NCBI GenBank assembly: GCA_016704445.1
Contig: JADJAE010000044.1
Location: 30,678 to 94,677 of the forward strand
Source: Deltaproteobacteria bacterium
Lineage (GTDB): Bacteria > Myxococcota_A > Polyangia > Polyangiales > Ga0077539
Length of the DNA: 64,000 nt
Direction of reading: 5' to 3'
Shown here: in pieces, positions 34,844 to 47,574 of the stretch
Layout: every line of letters begins with the position of its first letter
Numbering within the stretch: the stretch's first letter is position 1
The notes under the pieces: model-generated
Databases searched by the model: none
What the model was told of the DNA's origin: nothing
The model's input: the letters and a program-made list of their open reading frames with translations, nothing else
Made by a program: the position numbers and the translations under genes

Positions 34844-36270
34844 CAGCGGCCGCGCTGGCGCTCGCCCTCCTCTCGGCGGGCGCCGCGGCCCAGGCCCAGC
34901 CCTCCCCCCCTTCGCCCGTCGCAGCGGCGGCGGCCGCCGACGAGTCCGTGGGTCGCTCCGCGGCGGAGCTCGACGCGATGCTGGGTCGGCTCACCGACGG
35001 CAGCGCCCGCGAGCGCCGCGCCGCCGCCGACGAGATCATCCGAACGCTGGAGCGGGAGGACATTCCCGTCATCCGTCAGCGCCTCCTGGCGCCGTGGCGG
35101 GCCGACATCGAGCCGCTGCGCTTCAAGATCGTGCGGCTCATCCGGGCGGCCACCGACAATCGCCCCAACGCCGAGTACGACCTGCTGGCGCTGATGCTCG
35201 CGGCCCCTCGCGCGGCCGACCTCGACGGCGCCATCGAGCGGGTGGTGCTGGCGCGTGCGCTCGGGGGCATGGCCTCGGCCGACGCGGGCCGCGCGCTGGT
35301 GGCGCTCTCCTCCTCCTACGGGGCGCTGCTGCGTCAGGAGGTGGGGCGCATCGTCCGGGGGCAGCTCAGGGACTACGTGCTCCCGGCGCTCATCGAGCTG
35401 CGCAACCCGTCGGAGATGATGCGGGTGTTCATGCGGCAGACGCGCGAGGCGCTGCGCAAGGTGACGCCCGGCGAGGCGGTGCAGCAGCACGACAACGCGC
35501 TGCTGGCGGAGATCCTCCGGGCCTACGGGTCGATCCGCCAGCCCGACGCGATGCAGGTGGTGGTGAGCTTCGTCAACAGCGACCGGGCGCAGGTGCGCGA
35601 GGCGGCGCGCTGGGCGGTGACGCAGTACGGCCGGGAGTCCATCAACGCGCTCCGGGCGGCCTACGAGATGTACGAGGGCCACGACGCCAACCCCCAGTGG
35701 GGCTGGGAGCGCACGGCCCAGGAGCTGTACCTCGCCAACGACCGGCGGCGCATGGCGGAGGTCACGCAGCGCCTCGACGCGGGCCTCGCCGCGGGCCGAT
35801 CGGGCGACGGCAACGCGATGCTGGCGCACTTCCGCTGGGTGCTGGCGAGGCACCCTGACATGCAGCGCCGCGCGGAGATGGTCGAGCCGCTGATGCGCCT
35901 CGCGAGGGAGCTGGAGTCGGAGAGCGCCTCGCGCGCCCAGGCCGTGTGGCGGCTGGCCCTGTGGGTCGAGCCCGAGGGGGCGCACGCGAGGGAGATCCGC
36001 GCGGCGGTGCTCTTCCTGGATGCCGAGCAGTCGATGGCGCGAGGCGTCGCCGACCCGGAGCTCTACGACGCCGTGCTGAGGGTCGACCCCGGGCACGCGA
36101 GGGCGAGGGCGCAGCGCTCCGTGGTGGCCCAGGACGAGGTGCTGAGGGCCCGGCGCCACCGGCGTACGCTGGGCGCCGTCGGGCTGCTGGGCGTGGCGCT
36201 CGGGACGCTGTGGCTGCTGGTGAGGCGGCCCCCCCGGCGGGCGTCGAAGCCGGCGAAGGCGGAGGCGTGA
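34816..36270 (+). CDS. exported HEAT-repeat-like protein with C-terminal membrane helix
   Basis: A 484-residue protein whose ATG (34816) lies inside the end of the acylphosphatase gene in another frame. It begins with a signal peptide (MGRFPHRRLTAAALALALL then AGAAAQAQP). The mature part is helical with repeated paired helices (HEAT-like; for example AVTQYGRESINALRAAYEMY). A single hydrophobic helix near 455-475 (LGAVGLLGVALGTLWLLV) is followed by basic residues, so the protein is probably held in the membrane with its body in the periplasm. Role unknown. Its stop overlaps the next start (GTGA). Confidence 0.75.
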   Translation: MGRFPHRRLTAAALALALLSAGAAAQAQPSPPSPVAAAAAADESVGRSAAELDAMLGRLTDGSARERRAAADEIIRTLEREDIPVIRQRLLAPWRADIEPLRFKIVRLIRAATDNRPNAEYDLLALMLAAPRAADLDGAIERVVLARALGGMASADAGRALVALSSSYGALLRQEVGRIVRGQLRDYVLPALIELRNPSEMMRVFMRQTREALRKVTPGEAVQQHDNALLAEILRAYGSIRQPDAMQVVVSFVNSDRAQVREAARWAVTQYGRESINALRAAYEMYEGHDANPQWGWERTAQELYLANDRRRMAEVTQRLDAGLAAGRSGDGNAMLAHFRWVLARHPDMQRRAEMVEPLMRLARELESESASRAQAVWRLALWVEPEGAHAREIRAAVLFLDAEQSMARGVADPELYDAVLRVDPGHARARAQRSVVAQDEVLRARRHRRTLGAVGLLGVALGTLWLLVRRPPRRASKPAKAEA

Positions 36271-37049
36271 GCCCGGCCTCGATGTGGCGCTGCGCGCTGG
36301 CGCTCGGGATGGCGAGGGCGCTGCTCGCCTGCTCCGACGATCCGACGGTGGAGGACGGGCTTCGCGCGGCCGAGGCCGTGGCGATGGCCTCGGAGGTCGT
36401 CGGGCTGGCGCAGGCCTTCGCGGCGCCCACCACCGGGCTCACCAGCGACGTGATGGCCGCCGAGCGCTCGGCCGCGGTGGCGCAGGCGGCCTTCACCCCC
36501 ACCGGGTGCACCCGCATCCAGCTGAGGGACAACGCGGTGCGCGTCACCTTCGTCGGCGAGTGCAACGGACCCTATGGGATGAGGGTGCTCGACGGCGCCC
36601 TCGTCGCCACCGTGGCGAGGCGAGGCGAGCAGCTCGAGGTGGCGCTCTCGGGCGAGCTTCGTACGCGCCACTCCACGCTGCGCCCGGCGCTCAACGTGAC
36701 CGTGTCGTCGCTGGCCGGGACGACCCAGGTGGAGTACGTCGGCAACTTCACCGGCGTCGGCGCGAGGGGCAGCGCGGTGAGCTTCGACGGCCGCGGCGTG
36801 GGCAGCCTCGAGGCGAGCTGCGTGCAGCTCAACGGCTCCGCGTCCGTGACCGCAGGGAGCGAAGCCTGGACGGTGCTCATCGCCAGCTACAACCGCTGCG
36901 CCGGCGGGTGCCCGATGAGCGGAGGGAATCTCATTCTCAACCGCGCGTCAGGCGCCCAGACGCGCGTCGAACTCACGGGCGGACAGGGGGTCTCGGTCAC
37001 CAACGCGAACGGCCGCGCGGAGGCCGCCAGCGTGCCCTGCGGCGGCTGA
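36267..37049 (+). CDS. hypothetical lipoprotein, 260 aa
   Basis: A likely lipoprotein starting at GTG 36267 (or ATG 36282). The hydrophobic start WRCALALGMARALLAC ends in a lipobox-like LLAC. The remainder is Ala/Val/Gly/Ser-rich with alternating beta-type residues and six cysteines, plus RCAGGCPMSGG near the end. It overlaps the upstream HEAT-protein gene by the GTGA, so the two are translationally coupled and may act together at the envelope. Family not recognised. Confidence 0.7.
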   Translation: MSPASMWRCALALGMARALLACSDDPTVEDGLRAAEAVAMASEVVGLAQAFAAPTTGLTSDVMAAERSAAVAQAAFTPTGCTRIQLRDNAVRVTFVGECNGPYGMRVLDGALVATVARRGEQLEVALSGELRTRHSTLRPALNVTVSSLAGTTQVEYVGNFTGVGARGSAVSFDGRGVGSLEASCVQLNGSASVTAGSEAWTVLIASYNRCAGGCPMSGGNLILNRASGAQTRVELTGGQGVSVTNANGRAEAASVPCGG

Positions 37050-37109
37050 CGCAGCGCGGCGCGGCGTTCGTTACCAAAGCCTCGGCGACCTGTGATAACC
37101 CGTGGCGCC

Positions 37110-40000
<2,891 letters not shown>

Positions 40001-40004
<4 letters not shown>

Positions 40005-41221
40005 GCGCCCTCCACACCGCCTACGGCGTCGCGCGCCACGTCTGGAGCCCGGACGACTCCTGGCTCGCGGTGGTGCGAGAGCGCGACGAGCAGGTGGCGT
40101 GCATCGAGGCCGAGAGCGGGCGCGAGGTCTTCGAGTGGGACCCGCCCCGCTTCTGGCGCGGGGTCTTCATCGCCGCGGTGTCCCCCGAGGCGCTGCTGGT
40201 GGTGACGCGCGCCCGCGATGACGTGAGGGTGTTCGTGCTGGCGGTTCCGGACGGGGGCGTGCTGGCCGAGGCGCGCCTCGACGTGGCGCCCGGGGACATC
40301 AGCGTGGAGGTCTCGGCCGACGGCGCGACCGCGGTGCTGCTGTCGGGATTGACCCACGACGTGAAGGGCCGCGGGTACGAGCTCACCTGGCTGGACACCC
40401 GCTCGCTCACGGTGGTGGGCCGGGAGCGGATCAACCCCGCGCAGGGCGATCGCCCCAAGCGGATGGTGATGCACCCGGACGGGCTCTGGGCGACGTGGGT
40501 GACGCCGCAGCAGTCGATGCGCTTCGACGAGCCGAGGCAGGTCGAGCGCTTCGACCGGGCGGGCGCGGCGCTGTCGGGGCCGGTGTTTCGGGGGAGCGGC
40601 GACCTGAGGGCGCTGCGCTGGGTCGACGCCGACCGGCTGCTGGTGGCGATCGATCCCGCGGTGGTCGCGGGGCCCGACGCGGGCTGGACGCGGCTGCTGC
40701 TCACCGACCCGGAGCGGGGGCGGGTGCTCTTCGACGGGGAGCAGCAGGCGAGGCGGGTGGGCCTGGCGCTGGTGTACTCGGAGCTCGACGTGCACCCCGA
40801 GGACGGCCGGCTGCTGATCGCGTGGACCGACCGGCTGACGGACATCGGAGAGCCCTCCCCCGGGACGGCGACGGTGATCGGGAGAGACGGCGAGGTGCTG
40901 GCGAGCTGGCGCACGCCGACGGCGCACTACGGGGCCTACGGAGCGGTGTGGGCGGGCGAAGGCGACGCGGTGATCGAGCTGGTGGCGGCCTCGGACGAGG
41001 CGCTCTCGCTGCTGCGGCGCGAGGCCTTCGACGAGGAGCCGAGGGTGCTGCGCACCGATCGGCTGAAGCGCCCGGCGGGAGCGAGCGGGTGGGGCGCGTC
41101 GGGTCGGGGGATGACGGCGTCGCTCACTCGCAGCCCGATGGGGCAGTGGCTGGCAACGGTGTGGTCGATCGGGCGCTACGCGTCGGACGAGCAGCTCTCG
41201 TGGGTGGCGGTGCCGGGGTGA
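40001..41221 (+). CDS. beta-propeller-like hypothetical protein
   Basis: A 406-residue cytoplasmic protein starting at GTG 40001 inside the GTGA that ends the glutamate dehydrogenase gene. It is built of repeated blades with WSPDDSWLAVVRERD, VSADGATAVLLSG, MHPDGLWATWVTP and DVHPEDGRLLIAWTD, typical of WD40/TolB-like propellers. No signal peptide or catalytic motif. Coupling to gdh may be fortuitous or may indicate an accessory role. Its stop lies 4 bases from the convergent ABC gene's stop. Confidence 0.72.
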
Positions 41222-41225
41222 GCGG

Positions 41226-42266
41226 TCACCGATCCGCCGCCGCCGCCCCGATGGCGTTGCGCACGAAGAGGTCCTCCAGGGTCTCGCGCCTGGGCGTCAC
41301 CGAGTGCACCCGCGCGTTGTGCGCCACGGCCAGCGCCAGCACGTCGCCCACGCGGTCTTCGCCCTCCACGCTCAGCAGCACCTTGTCGTGCAGCTTGCCC
41401 TGCTTCACTCCTGACAGCGCGCCAAGCGCCGACACCAGCGCCTCGTCGACCCGGGACAGCTCCACCTCCACCGCGCGAATCTCCCTTCGCAGGAGCTGAT
41501 CGAGCGAGCCGTAGGCCGTGAGCTCTCCACGGTTCACGATCGCCACCCGGTCGCAGAGCATCTCGACATCCGACAGGATGTGCGAAGAGAACATCACGGT
41601 CCTCCCCTGGGTGCGCTCTTCCAGGATCAGGTCGCGCACCTCCTTGCGGCCGATGGGGTCGAGGCCCGTCATGGGCTCGTCGAGGATCAGCAGCTCGGGG
41701 TCGCCCATCAGCGCCTGCGCCAGCCCGGCGCGCTGGAGCATGCCCTTGGAGAAGCGGCGCAGCGGGCGGTCCATCACCGACCCGAGGCCCACCCGGCGGA
41801 GGATCTCCTTCGTCTGGATCTCCCGCTCGTGGCCAGGCATTCCCACCAGGCGACCGCAGAGGTCCATGATCTCGCGAGGGGTCAGGTATTGATAGAGGTA
41901 GGGGTTCTCTGGAAGGAAGCCCACGCGACGCCTCGCCGCGGGGTCGGTCACCGGGAGTCCGAAGAGGCGCACCTCGCCTCGCGTGGGGAAGATCAACCCC
42001 AACAGCGTCTTGATGGTGGTCGTCTTCCCCGCCCCGTTGGGCCCGAGGAACCCGAAGATCTCCCCCTTCTTCACTTCGAAGGAGATGCCCCGCACGGCCT
42101 CCACCATCCTGTGGATCTTCTCTCCCCAGGCGACCTTCCCCGCCTGCCGCTCCAGCCACGTCGGGGGGTGCCCCGGGAGTCTTGGGGCCGTGCGGATGAA
42201 GCCCGTCGAGAACACCTTGATGAGGTTCTTCACCTCCACCACCGCGGGCGCCGGGGTCGCGGTCAC
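41226..42266 (-). CDS. ABC transporter ATP-binding protein
   Basis: A 346-residue ATPase. Walker A GPNGAGKTTT at 75-84, Q-loop region with FLPENPYLY near 117-125, signature RFSKGMLQR near 171-179 (FSKGM for LSGGQ), Walker B LLILDEPMTGLD near 192-203 and switch His in SSHILSD near 229. This is the NatA/CcmA-like group that pairs with a separate ABC-2-type permease. A 60-residue N-terminal insert (TGFIRTAPRLPGHPP) is unusual. No permease gene lies nearby. It starts at GTG 42266 within the GTGA that ends the aminotransferase gene, so the two are cotranscribed. Substrate unknown. Confidence 0.92.
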   Translation of the reverse strand: MTATPAPAVVEVKNLIKVFSTGFIRTAPRLPGHPPTWLERQAGKVAWGEKIHRMVEAVRGISFEVKKGEIFGFLGPNGAGKTTTIKTLLGLIFPTRGEVRLFGLPVTDPAARRRVGFLPENPYLYQYLTPREIMDLCGRLVGMPGHEREIQTKEILRRVGLGSVMDRPLRRFSKGMLQRAGLAQALMGDPELLILDEPMTGLDPIGRKEVRDLILEERTQGRTVMFSSHILSDVEMLCDRVAIVNRGELTAYGSLDQLLRREIRAVEVELSRVDEALVSALGALSGVKQGKLHDKVLLSVEGEDRVGDVLALAVAHNARVHSVTPRRETLEDLFVRNAIGAAAADR

Positions 42267-43426
42267 AGCCGCACCGTACGGTCGCCGATCGCCCACGCGG
42301 CGTGTCGCTTGAGCTGCTCGATCACCACCCCGGCGTCCTCCTCGGACATCCCCGGATGCAGCGGGACCGCCACCCCTCCGTCGACCACCGCGTCCGCCAC
42401 CGGGAAGCGCCTCACGTTGTTGACCCCCAGCGCCGCGAACTGCGGCAGCCGATGCAACGCATACGAGAGGATCCCCGCCTCGACGCCGGACTCCCGAAGC
42501 GCCGCCACCAGCGCGTCTCGCGCCGCCCGACGGTCGCCCGCGTAGGGTCCCGTGGCGGGCGTCGGAAGCACGAAGCCCAGGGTCTGGTGGTTGACCGTCG
42601 ATCCCTCTGGAGCGCCCTGCCAGGCCAGCGCCACGGCGTCGCGGATGGCGCCTGCCAGCGACCTCCGGCGGGACAGCATCTCGTCGAGCTTCGCCATCTG
42701 GAGCACCCCCAGCGCGGCGTGGAGCTCGCTCAGCCGAGCGTTGGGGCCGGCGCCCACGAAGACCCCGACGGAGCGCTGCCCGTGGTTGCGCAGCGCCGCG
42801 ATGCGGTCGGCGCGCGCGCCGTCGTGGGTGAGCACCATGCCGCCCTCCCCCGTGGTCACCACCTTGCGCGGGTGGAATGAGTACGTCCCCACATCGCCGA
42901 GCACGCCGCAGGGAACACCATGGAGCGTCGACCCGATGGCGCACGCGGCGTCCTCGATGAGGTCGATGTCCGAGGCGAGGGCGCGCAGCGCAGGGACCTC
43001 CGCGGGCACGCCGAACTGGTCGACGGCGATGATCGCCCGGGTGCGGGGCGTGAGGGCGCGGGCGACCTCCGCGGGGGAGAGGTTCCAGGTGGAGGGGTCG
43101 ACGTCGACGAGGACGGCGTCGGCGTTGCGGAGGAGCACGGCGTTGCCCGGGGAGGGCCAGGTCACCGCGGGGACGATCACCTCGTCGCCCGCGCTCACTG
43201 CCCTCGGCGTGGTGGCGAGGCACAGCTCAAGGGCGGTGGTTCCGCTGGAGACGGCGAGCGCTCGCAGCGGGGCCTCGGAGGGCGCGCCGAGCCCGAGGAG
43301 GTAGTCGCGCACGGCGGTCTCGAAGGCCGCCACGCGGGCGCCCTGGATGAGCATCCCCGAGGCGAGCACCTCGGTCAGCGCAGCGGGCTCGGCGTCGGAA
43401 AAGTACGGTCTCGTCAGTCGGATCAC
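42263..43426 (-). CDS. DegT/DnrJ/EryC1-family aminotransferase
   Basis: A 387-residue PLP enzyme of the sugar aminotransferase family, starting at GTG 43426. Seen: SSGTTALELCL, DVDPSTWNLSPAE, IEDAACAIGS (PLP-contacting Asp) and SFHPRKVVTTGEGGM with the PLP lysine K188. Family members aminate ketosugars bound to nucleotides or cyclitols during surface polysaccharide or antibiotic synthesis. It precedes an ABC ATPase gene with a GTGA overlap, so product synthesis and export or signalling may be coupled. The acceptor sugar cannot be inferred. Confidence 0.9.
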   Translation of the reverse strand: MIRLTRPYFSDAEPAALTEVLASGMLIQGARVAAFETAVRDYLLGLGAPSEAPLRALAVSSGTTALELCLATTPRAVSAGDEVIVPAVTWPSPGNAVLLRNADAVLVDVDPSTWNLSPAEVARALTPRTRAIIAVDQFGVPAEVPALRALASDIDLIEDAACAIGSTLHGVPCGVLGDVGTYSFHPRKVVTTGEGGMVLTHDGARADRIAALRNHGQRSVGVFVGAGPNARLSELHAALGVLQMAKLDEMLSRRRSLAGAIRDAVALAWQGAPEGSTVNHQTLGFVLPTPATGPYAGDRRAARDALVAALRESGVEAGILSYALHRLPQFAALGVNNVRRFPVADAVVDGGVAVPLHPGMSEEDAGVVIEQLKRHAAWAIGDRTVRL

Positions 43427-43495
43427 GATGGTTGGCGCGCAGTGTAACCGAAGCCGCGCCACGGCGAAGAAGCTGCGCCGCCGCGCCGTGTTAGG

Positions 43496-44047
43496 GTGCC
43501 CTCCGCCGTGCGTCGCCCCGTGGTCGTGTTCGCGAGCGTGCTCCTCCTCGCCCCCACCGTCGGCGCCTACCCCCAGTGGAACCTCGGGCTCTCCCTCGGC
43601 GCGGGCGCCCACCTCGCGCCGCCCGTCGAGCGCGAGGTGCTGATCACCGCCGCCGTGCGCACCGACGCCACCTTCGGCGCGCGCACCCCCTACGCCTGGC
43701 GCGCGGGCTTCTTCGGCGCCGTGGGCACCACCGACTTCGTCGCCCTCGACGCCGCCGCGGGGGGCGTCTTACACATCCCGGTAAACCCCACCTTCCCGGT
43801 GCTGGTCTCCCTCGGGGCGGTGGTCGACCTCGCGCCCACCCCGGGTCGACCGGGCGTGCTGGGCAGGCTCTGGTGGGGCACTCGCAGCCTCAACTACCAC
43901 TCCAGCTACGGCATGGCCGCGGGCCTCTGGGTCGAAGGGCGCTACCGCCCCGGAGAGGGCACCGCGGACGTGCTCGGCGGCATCGACCTCGACCTGCGCG
44001 TGCTGACGCTGCCGTTCACCCTGCTCGCGGGCTGGCTACAACACTAA
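43496..44047 (+). CDS. predicted outer-membrane beta-barrel-like protein
   Basis: A 183-residue exported protein starting at GTG 43496 (a second GTG at 43508 would shorten it by four residues). It has a Sec signal (RRPVVVFASVLLLAPTVGA). The mature part alternates hydrophobic and polar residues with aromatic strand ends (NLGLSLGAGAHLA, FPVLVSLGAVVDLA, YGMAAGLWVEGRY), a pattern of a small outer-membrane barrel. No family recognised. The lipoprotein gene at 44072 follows after 24 bases. Confidence 0.62.
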   Translation: MPSAVRRPVVVFASVLLLAPTVGAYPQWNLGLSLGAGAHLAPPVEREVLITAAVRTDATFGARTPYAWRAGFFGAVGTTDFVALDAAAGGVLHIPVNPTFPVLVSLGAVVDLAPTPGRPGVLGRLWWGTRSLNYHSSYGMAAGLWVEGRYRPGEGTADVLGGIDLDLRVLTLPFTLLAGWLQH

Positions 44048-44071
44048 GAACGTGGTAGCCCGGCGCTCGCC

Positions 44072-45061
44072 ATGGGAAACCTACATCGCCTCACCTTCGT
44101 GTCGGCGCTGGTTCTCAGCGCATTCGGCTGCGTGGGTCAGCCCGACGATCTCTTCGACGAGTCCTCCCTGGAGGCCTCCTCGGTCACGATCACCTTCTCC
44201 CGCGACTACACGCAGCGCGCATCCGCGACCCTCCGGGTAGGCCAGCGCGCCCGCATCGTCTACGACGCCTCTCGGCTCACGGGCTGCGGCGCCGGCTCCA
44301 TGGGCGGCATTCCCCAGCACGCCATCACCGGCTTCGCGCGCATCGCCGACGGCCCGGTGCTGAACTTCCCGGTCGCGGGCCTCAACGCCCCGGCCTCGCC
44401 TCCGTCGATCACCCTCGACCGCGCGGGCGAGTTGCAGGTGTGGTTCCAGGCGACCAACCGCTACGGGTGCTCGGCCTACGACTCCAACCACGGCGCCAAC
44501 TACCGCTTCCCGGTGGCGCTCCCGGCCAACGCCCCCGGCTGGGTGGGCAACGGCGCGTGGGTGATCTCCCGCGCCACCTGCAGCGGCGGCCCCTGCGACG
44601 CCGACCGCCGCCCGCTCACGACCGCGTACGACTACGAGACCTGGGCCCGCCAGCGCGCCGCGGTCCGGTCGATCTACTTCGAGGTCTACAAGGCCGGCGT
44701 GACCGACCGCGACAACCCCGACCTCTGGCGCCAGCTCGACGTGCAGGTGCTCTCGCGCCCCGTCGGCAGCACCCGGCCGTGGCGCGCGCAGTACGTCCGC
44801 TTCGACGGCCGCACGGGCAACAACGCCCGCTACGGGATGCTGCTGCGCGACCTCGACCCGCTCGGCGAGAACACCATCACCAGCCGCGCGAGCTGCCCCG
44901 CCGTCACCCTCACCCGCAGCGCCGACGGGATGTATGTGAGCACCGAGCTCGAGTACTACTTCCGCGTCAACGGCGCCGAGTACCGCCCCACCCCGAGCAC
45001 GGCCTTCCGCGGCAGGTTCACCCAGTACCGCGGCCTCTTCGACGTCTGCCTCGCGCGGTAG
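44072..45061 (+). CDS. hypothetical lipoprotein (possibly DUF6209-like)
   Basis: A 329-residue lipoprotein. Signal MGNLHRLTFVSALVLSAFGC with lipobox SAFGC. The mature part has an all-beta style with SSVTITFSRDYTQRASATL, a Tyr/Arg-rich middle and six cysteines. Large parts (RARIVYDASRL, EVYKAGVTDRDNPDLWRQLD) resemble a family common in Myxococcota that I believe is DUF6209, a guess from memory. Ligand and role unknown. Confidence 0.72.
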   Translation: MGNLHRLTFVSALVLSAFGCVGQPDDLFDESSLEASSVTITFSRDYTQRASATLRVGQRARIVYDASRLTGCGAGSMGGIPQHAITGFARIADGPVLNFPVAGLNAPASPPSITLDRAGELQVWFQATNRYGCSAYDSNHGANYRFPVALPANAPGWVGNGAWVISRATCSGGPCDADRRPLTTAYDYETWARQRAAVRSIYFEVYKAGVTDRDNPDLWRQLDVQVLSRPVGSTRPWRAQYVRFDGRTGNNARYGMLLRDLDPLGENTITSRASCPAVTLTRSADGMYVSTELEYYFRVNGAEYRPTPSTAFRGRFTQYRGLFDVCLAR

Positions 45062-45140
45062 TCTCGTTCAGCGCGACCTCGCGGTCTTACCGAGGACGCC
45101 GACCTGGCCGGGTCAACGTCACTCCCGGCGCAAGCTTGCC

Positions 45141-46106
45141 TCAGGCATAGCGGTCGTCGCGGCGAAAGACCTGGACCTCCCGGGCGGTGTCGCAGCGCGT
45201 GAAGGCGATCCTCTCCGCGCGGGCGGAGAGCGCCAGGAGCCCGGCCGAGACGGTCCCGATCGGGAGCGTGCCCACCTCCTCACCGGTCGGGAGCGAGGCG
45301 ACCACCAGGCTCCAGTCGCGGGTGCCTTCGTCCCTGTCTCGGAAGGTCTGCGCGACGAGGTGGGTCCCGTCGGAGGACACGGCGAAGCCACTGCGCAACC
45401 CCTGGCCTTCGAGCGCGCGCAGTCCGAGGCGGCGCGGGCGCAGCGTGGCCCAGTCGTAGATGACGACGTCCTGATCCGGGAAGGTGATCGCGACCAGCCC
45501 GTGCGGGGTGGCGTGCACGATGTCATGCACCGAGAGCCCCTCGGGCATGGGGCCCTCGCTCGGGGGATGGCTCCCGCCGCCAGGGTCCAAGGTGACCTGG
45601 TGAAGGGCGTCGACCGGGCGTCCCGCCCTGTATCCGTGCGCGGTGTAGAAGAGCCGCGCGCTGTCCGCGGAGAAGAAGAAGGAGCCGTGAAGGGAGACCG
45701 GGACGGAGAGCCGCTGCTCTGGCGGAGAGACCCCGAGGAACCACAGTTCCAACTGCTCCAGGTACTTGTGCACGGCCAGCCAGCGCCCGTCCGGTGAGAC
45801 CTCCACGCGGGTCAGGCCCCTCGCGTGCCCCGGGATCGAGAACGGGCTCTTCCCCAGCTTCGGGGCGGTGAGCGCAAAGCGCTCGACGCTGACGCCCGCG
45901 ACCACGAGCGTGCCGTCGGCGCCGAACTTGAGGTCGCGGCGGACGAAGCGCGGCGCGGGGCGCGGGCTCCAGTCGCTGAGCTGGTAGAGCAGGTTGCTCG
46001 CCTTCTTGTCGCGCGTGGCGAGGGCGAGCTGCGCTCCGTCGGGGGAGAACGCGAGGGCGTTGGTGATCTCCTGGATGGGGAGCGTCTGCTCGATCAGGTA
46101 TTTCAT
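45141..46106 (-). CDS. beta-propeller-like hypothetical protein
   Basis: A 321-residue cytoplasmic protein starting at ATG 46106 (the frame is open further 5'). Blade-like repeats are seen: ALAFSPDGAQLALATRD, VEVSPDGRWLAVHKYL, FAVSSDGTHLVAQTFRD and LALSARAERIAFTRCD. The pattern is that of TolB/WD40-like propellers and is akin in style to the protein at 40001-41221. No signal peptide or catalytic motif. It is divergent from the exchanger at 46211, with 104 bases between. Confidence 0.7.
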   Translation of the reverse strand: MKYLIEQTLPIQEITNALAFSPDGAQLALATRDKKASNLLYQLSDWSPRPAPRFVRRDLKFGADGTLVVAGVSVERFALTAPKLGKSPFSIPGHARGLTRVEVSPDGRWLAVHKYLEQLELWFLGVSPPEQRLSVPVSLHGSFFFSADSARLFYTAHGYRAGRPVDALHQVTLDPGGGSHPPSEGPMPEGLSVHDIVHATPHGLVAITFPDQDVVIYDWATLRPRRLGLRALEGQGLRSGFAVSSDGTHLVAQTFRDRDEGTRDWSLVVASLPTGEEVGTLPIGTVSAGLLALSARAERIAFTRCDTAREVQVFRRDDRYA

Positions 46107-46210
46107 GGGTCCTGCGCGGAGCCTCATCGACCCTTCGGGTCGAGCGCAAGGTGGTGTTGCTCCGCTCTGCACCTGAATCCCCCCGATGCCGTGATACTCA
46201 CCCAGGCACT

Positions 46211-47383
46211 ATGTCGGGTGGCGGCGGCGGGGACTCTCCCCTTTGGAAGTACATGTTCGCGGGCGGCACCGCCGTCTGCGGGCTCGGCACATGGATGCAT
46301 CACGGGCACGTGGGACCGGGCTTCCTGGCCCCGGTGCTGCTCGGGCTCGGCGGGCTCGCGCTGGTCTTCGGCTCCTGCGAGGCGATGATCAAGTGCGTCG
46401 AGGCCCTCGGCGAGCGCCAGAAATGGAACGACTTCGTCGCCGGCACCATGGCGGGCCTCGCCTCCAACGTGCCCGAGATCATCATGCTGGGCTTCGTCGT
46501 GGCGGCGGCGCCGCGCGTGGCCTTCGTGGTCACCTGCCTCACGCTGCACGTCAACGCCCTCATCTTCGGCGTGTACTCCGCGCTGCTCCCGAAGAACGAG
46601 ACCGGCCACGCCCTGCTCCCGTCGGCCATCACCAAGCTCGGGGCCGACCTGCTGGCCTGCGCGGCGGGGGTGTTCCTGGCGCTGGGCACCATGATGTTGA
46701 CGCTCAAGGTCTTCGACGCGGGCGACCACCGCGGCGAGGGCCTCGGGGCGGGCGACCTCTACGCCATCGGCATCGCGCTGCTCGCGGTGCAGGTGGTCTC
46801 GGTGCGCGAGCTGCTGTCGCGCTTCTCCTCCACGGACGCCACGGCGCCCGGCGCGGCGAAGGCCACCGAGGGGCCGCGGCCGCCGCTCGGGCCCATCGTG
46901 ATGTACGGCGCCATCGGGATGGCGGGGTCGTTCCTGGGCGGGCACGCGGTGGGCGACTTCGCCGACGCGCTCGTCGACGCGCTCTCGCACCGCGGCTACT
47001 CGGAGATGGTCGGGGCCATCATCGTGAGCCTGTTCTCGGGCATCGCGAGCTACCTGATGATCGCCAGCGCGCACTTCAAGAAGAAGACCGACCTGGCGCT
47101 CTCCAACGTGTCGGGCGCCGTCACGCAGATGCCCTTCGTGGTGCTGCCCTGCACGCTCATCATGATGGCGACCTTCGCCAAGCTCGGGGTGATCCCCCAC
47201 CTCCCCCACGGCGCGGTGCTCGCCATCGACCTCGAGACCACCAGCGTGCTGCTGCTGTCGTTCCCGACGCTGCTGGTGCTGTGGAAGTCCATCTCCGACG
47301 ACGGCATGGTGAGCAAGCTGGAGACCGCCGTGATGGTCTCGGTCTTCGGGCTGATCATCTACTTCCTGGTGCAGCACGGCTGA
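46211..47383 (+). CDS. sodium/calcium exchanger-like membrane protein (CaCA superfamily candidate)
   Basis: A 390-residue polytopic membrane protein with about 10-11 hydrophobic helices. The ATG at 46211 opens MSGGGGGDSPLWK; the frame is open 20 codons earlier. Two related halves are seen: AGTMAGLASNVPEIIMLGFV (compare the alpha-1 motif with N/S-x-PE of Ca2+/cation antiporters) and ALSNVSGAVTQMPFVVLPC (alpha-2-like). I assign it to the CaCA superfamily by these motifs, with moderate certainty because the second is degenerate. Ion specificity is unknown. Confidence 0.72.
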   Translation: MSGGGGGDSPLWKYMFAGGTAVCGLGTWMHHGHVGPGFLAPVLLGLGGLALVFGSCEAMIKCVEALGERQKWNDFVAGTMAGLASNVPEIIMLGFVVAAAPRVAFVVTCLTLHVNALIFGVYSALLPKNETGHALLPSAITKLGADLLACAAGVFLALGTMMLTLKVFDAGDHRGEGLGAGDLYAIGIALLAVQVVSVRELLSRFSSTDATAPGAAKATEGPRPPLGPIVMYGAIGMAGSFLGGHAVGDFADALVDALSHRGYSEMVGAIIVSLFSGIASYLMIASAHFKKKTDLALSNVSGAVTQMPFVVLPCTLIMMATFAKLGVIPHLPHGAVLAIDLETTSVLLLSFPTLLVLWKSISDDGMVSKLETAVMVSVFGLIIYFLVQHG

Positions 47384-47523
47384 GCGCCGTCTGCCCTGGG
47401 GATGAGTGGTCCAGCGCGGGACGCGCCGTGGCGCGAGTTCGCTCGGGCTGACGAAACACCCGGTGTACGAAGTTCGCGGTGTCCCACCGCTGTCGCGCGG
47501 AGCTCGCAGCATCGCGCGGGGGA

Positions 47524-47552
47524 CCGTCGGGGGCCGATCTCCGTCCCGACGG
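47524..47552. terminator. hairpin between convergent genes
   Basis: CCGTCGGG at 47524-47531 pairs with CCCGACGG at 47545-47552, an 8-bp perfect stem with a 13-base loop, between the exchanger stop and the convergent lipoprotein stop. No strong T run, so the strength is uncertain; it could serve both genes. Confidence 0.45.
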
Positions 47553-47574
47553 CGGCGCTTCACTCCAATCTCCG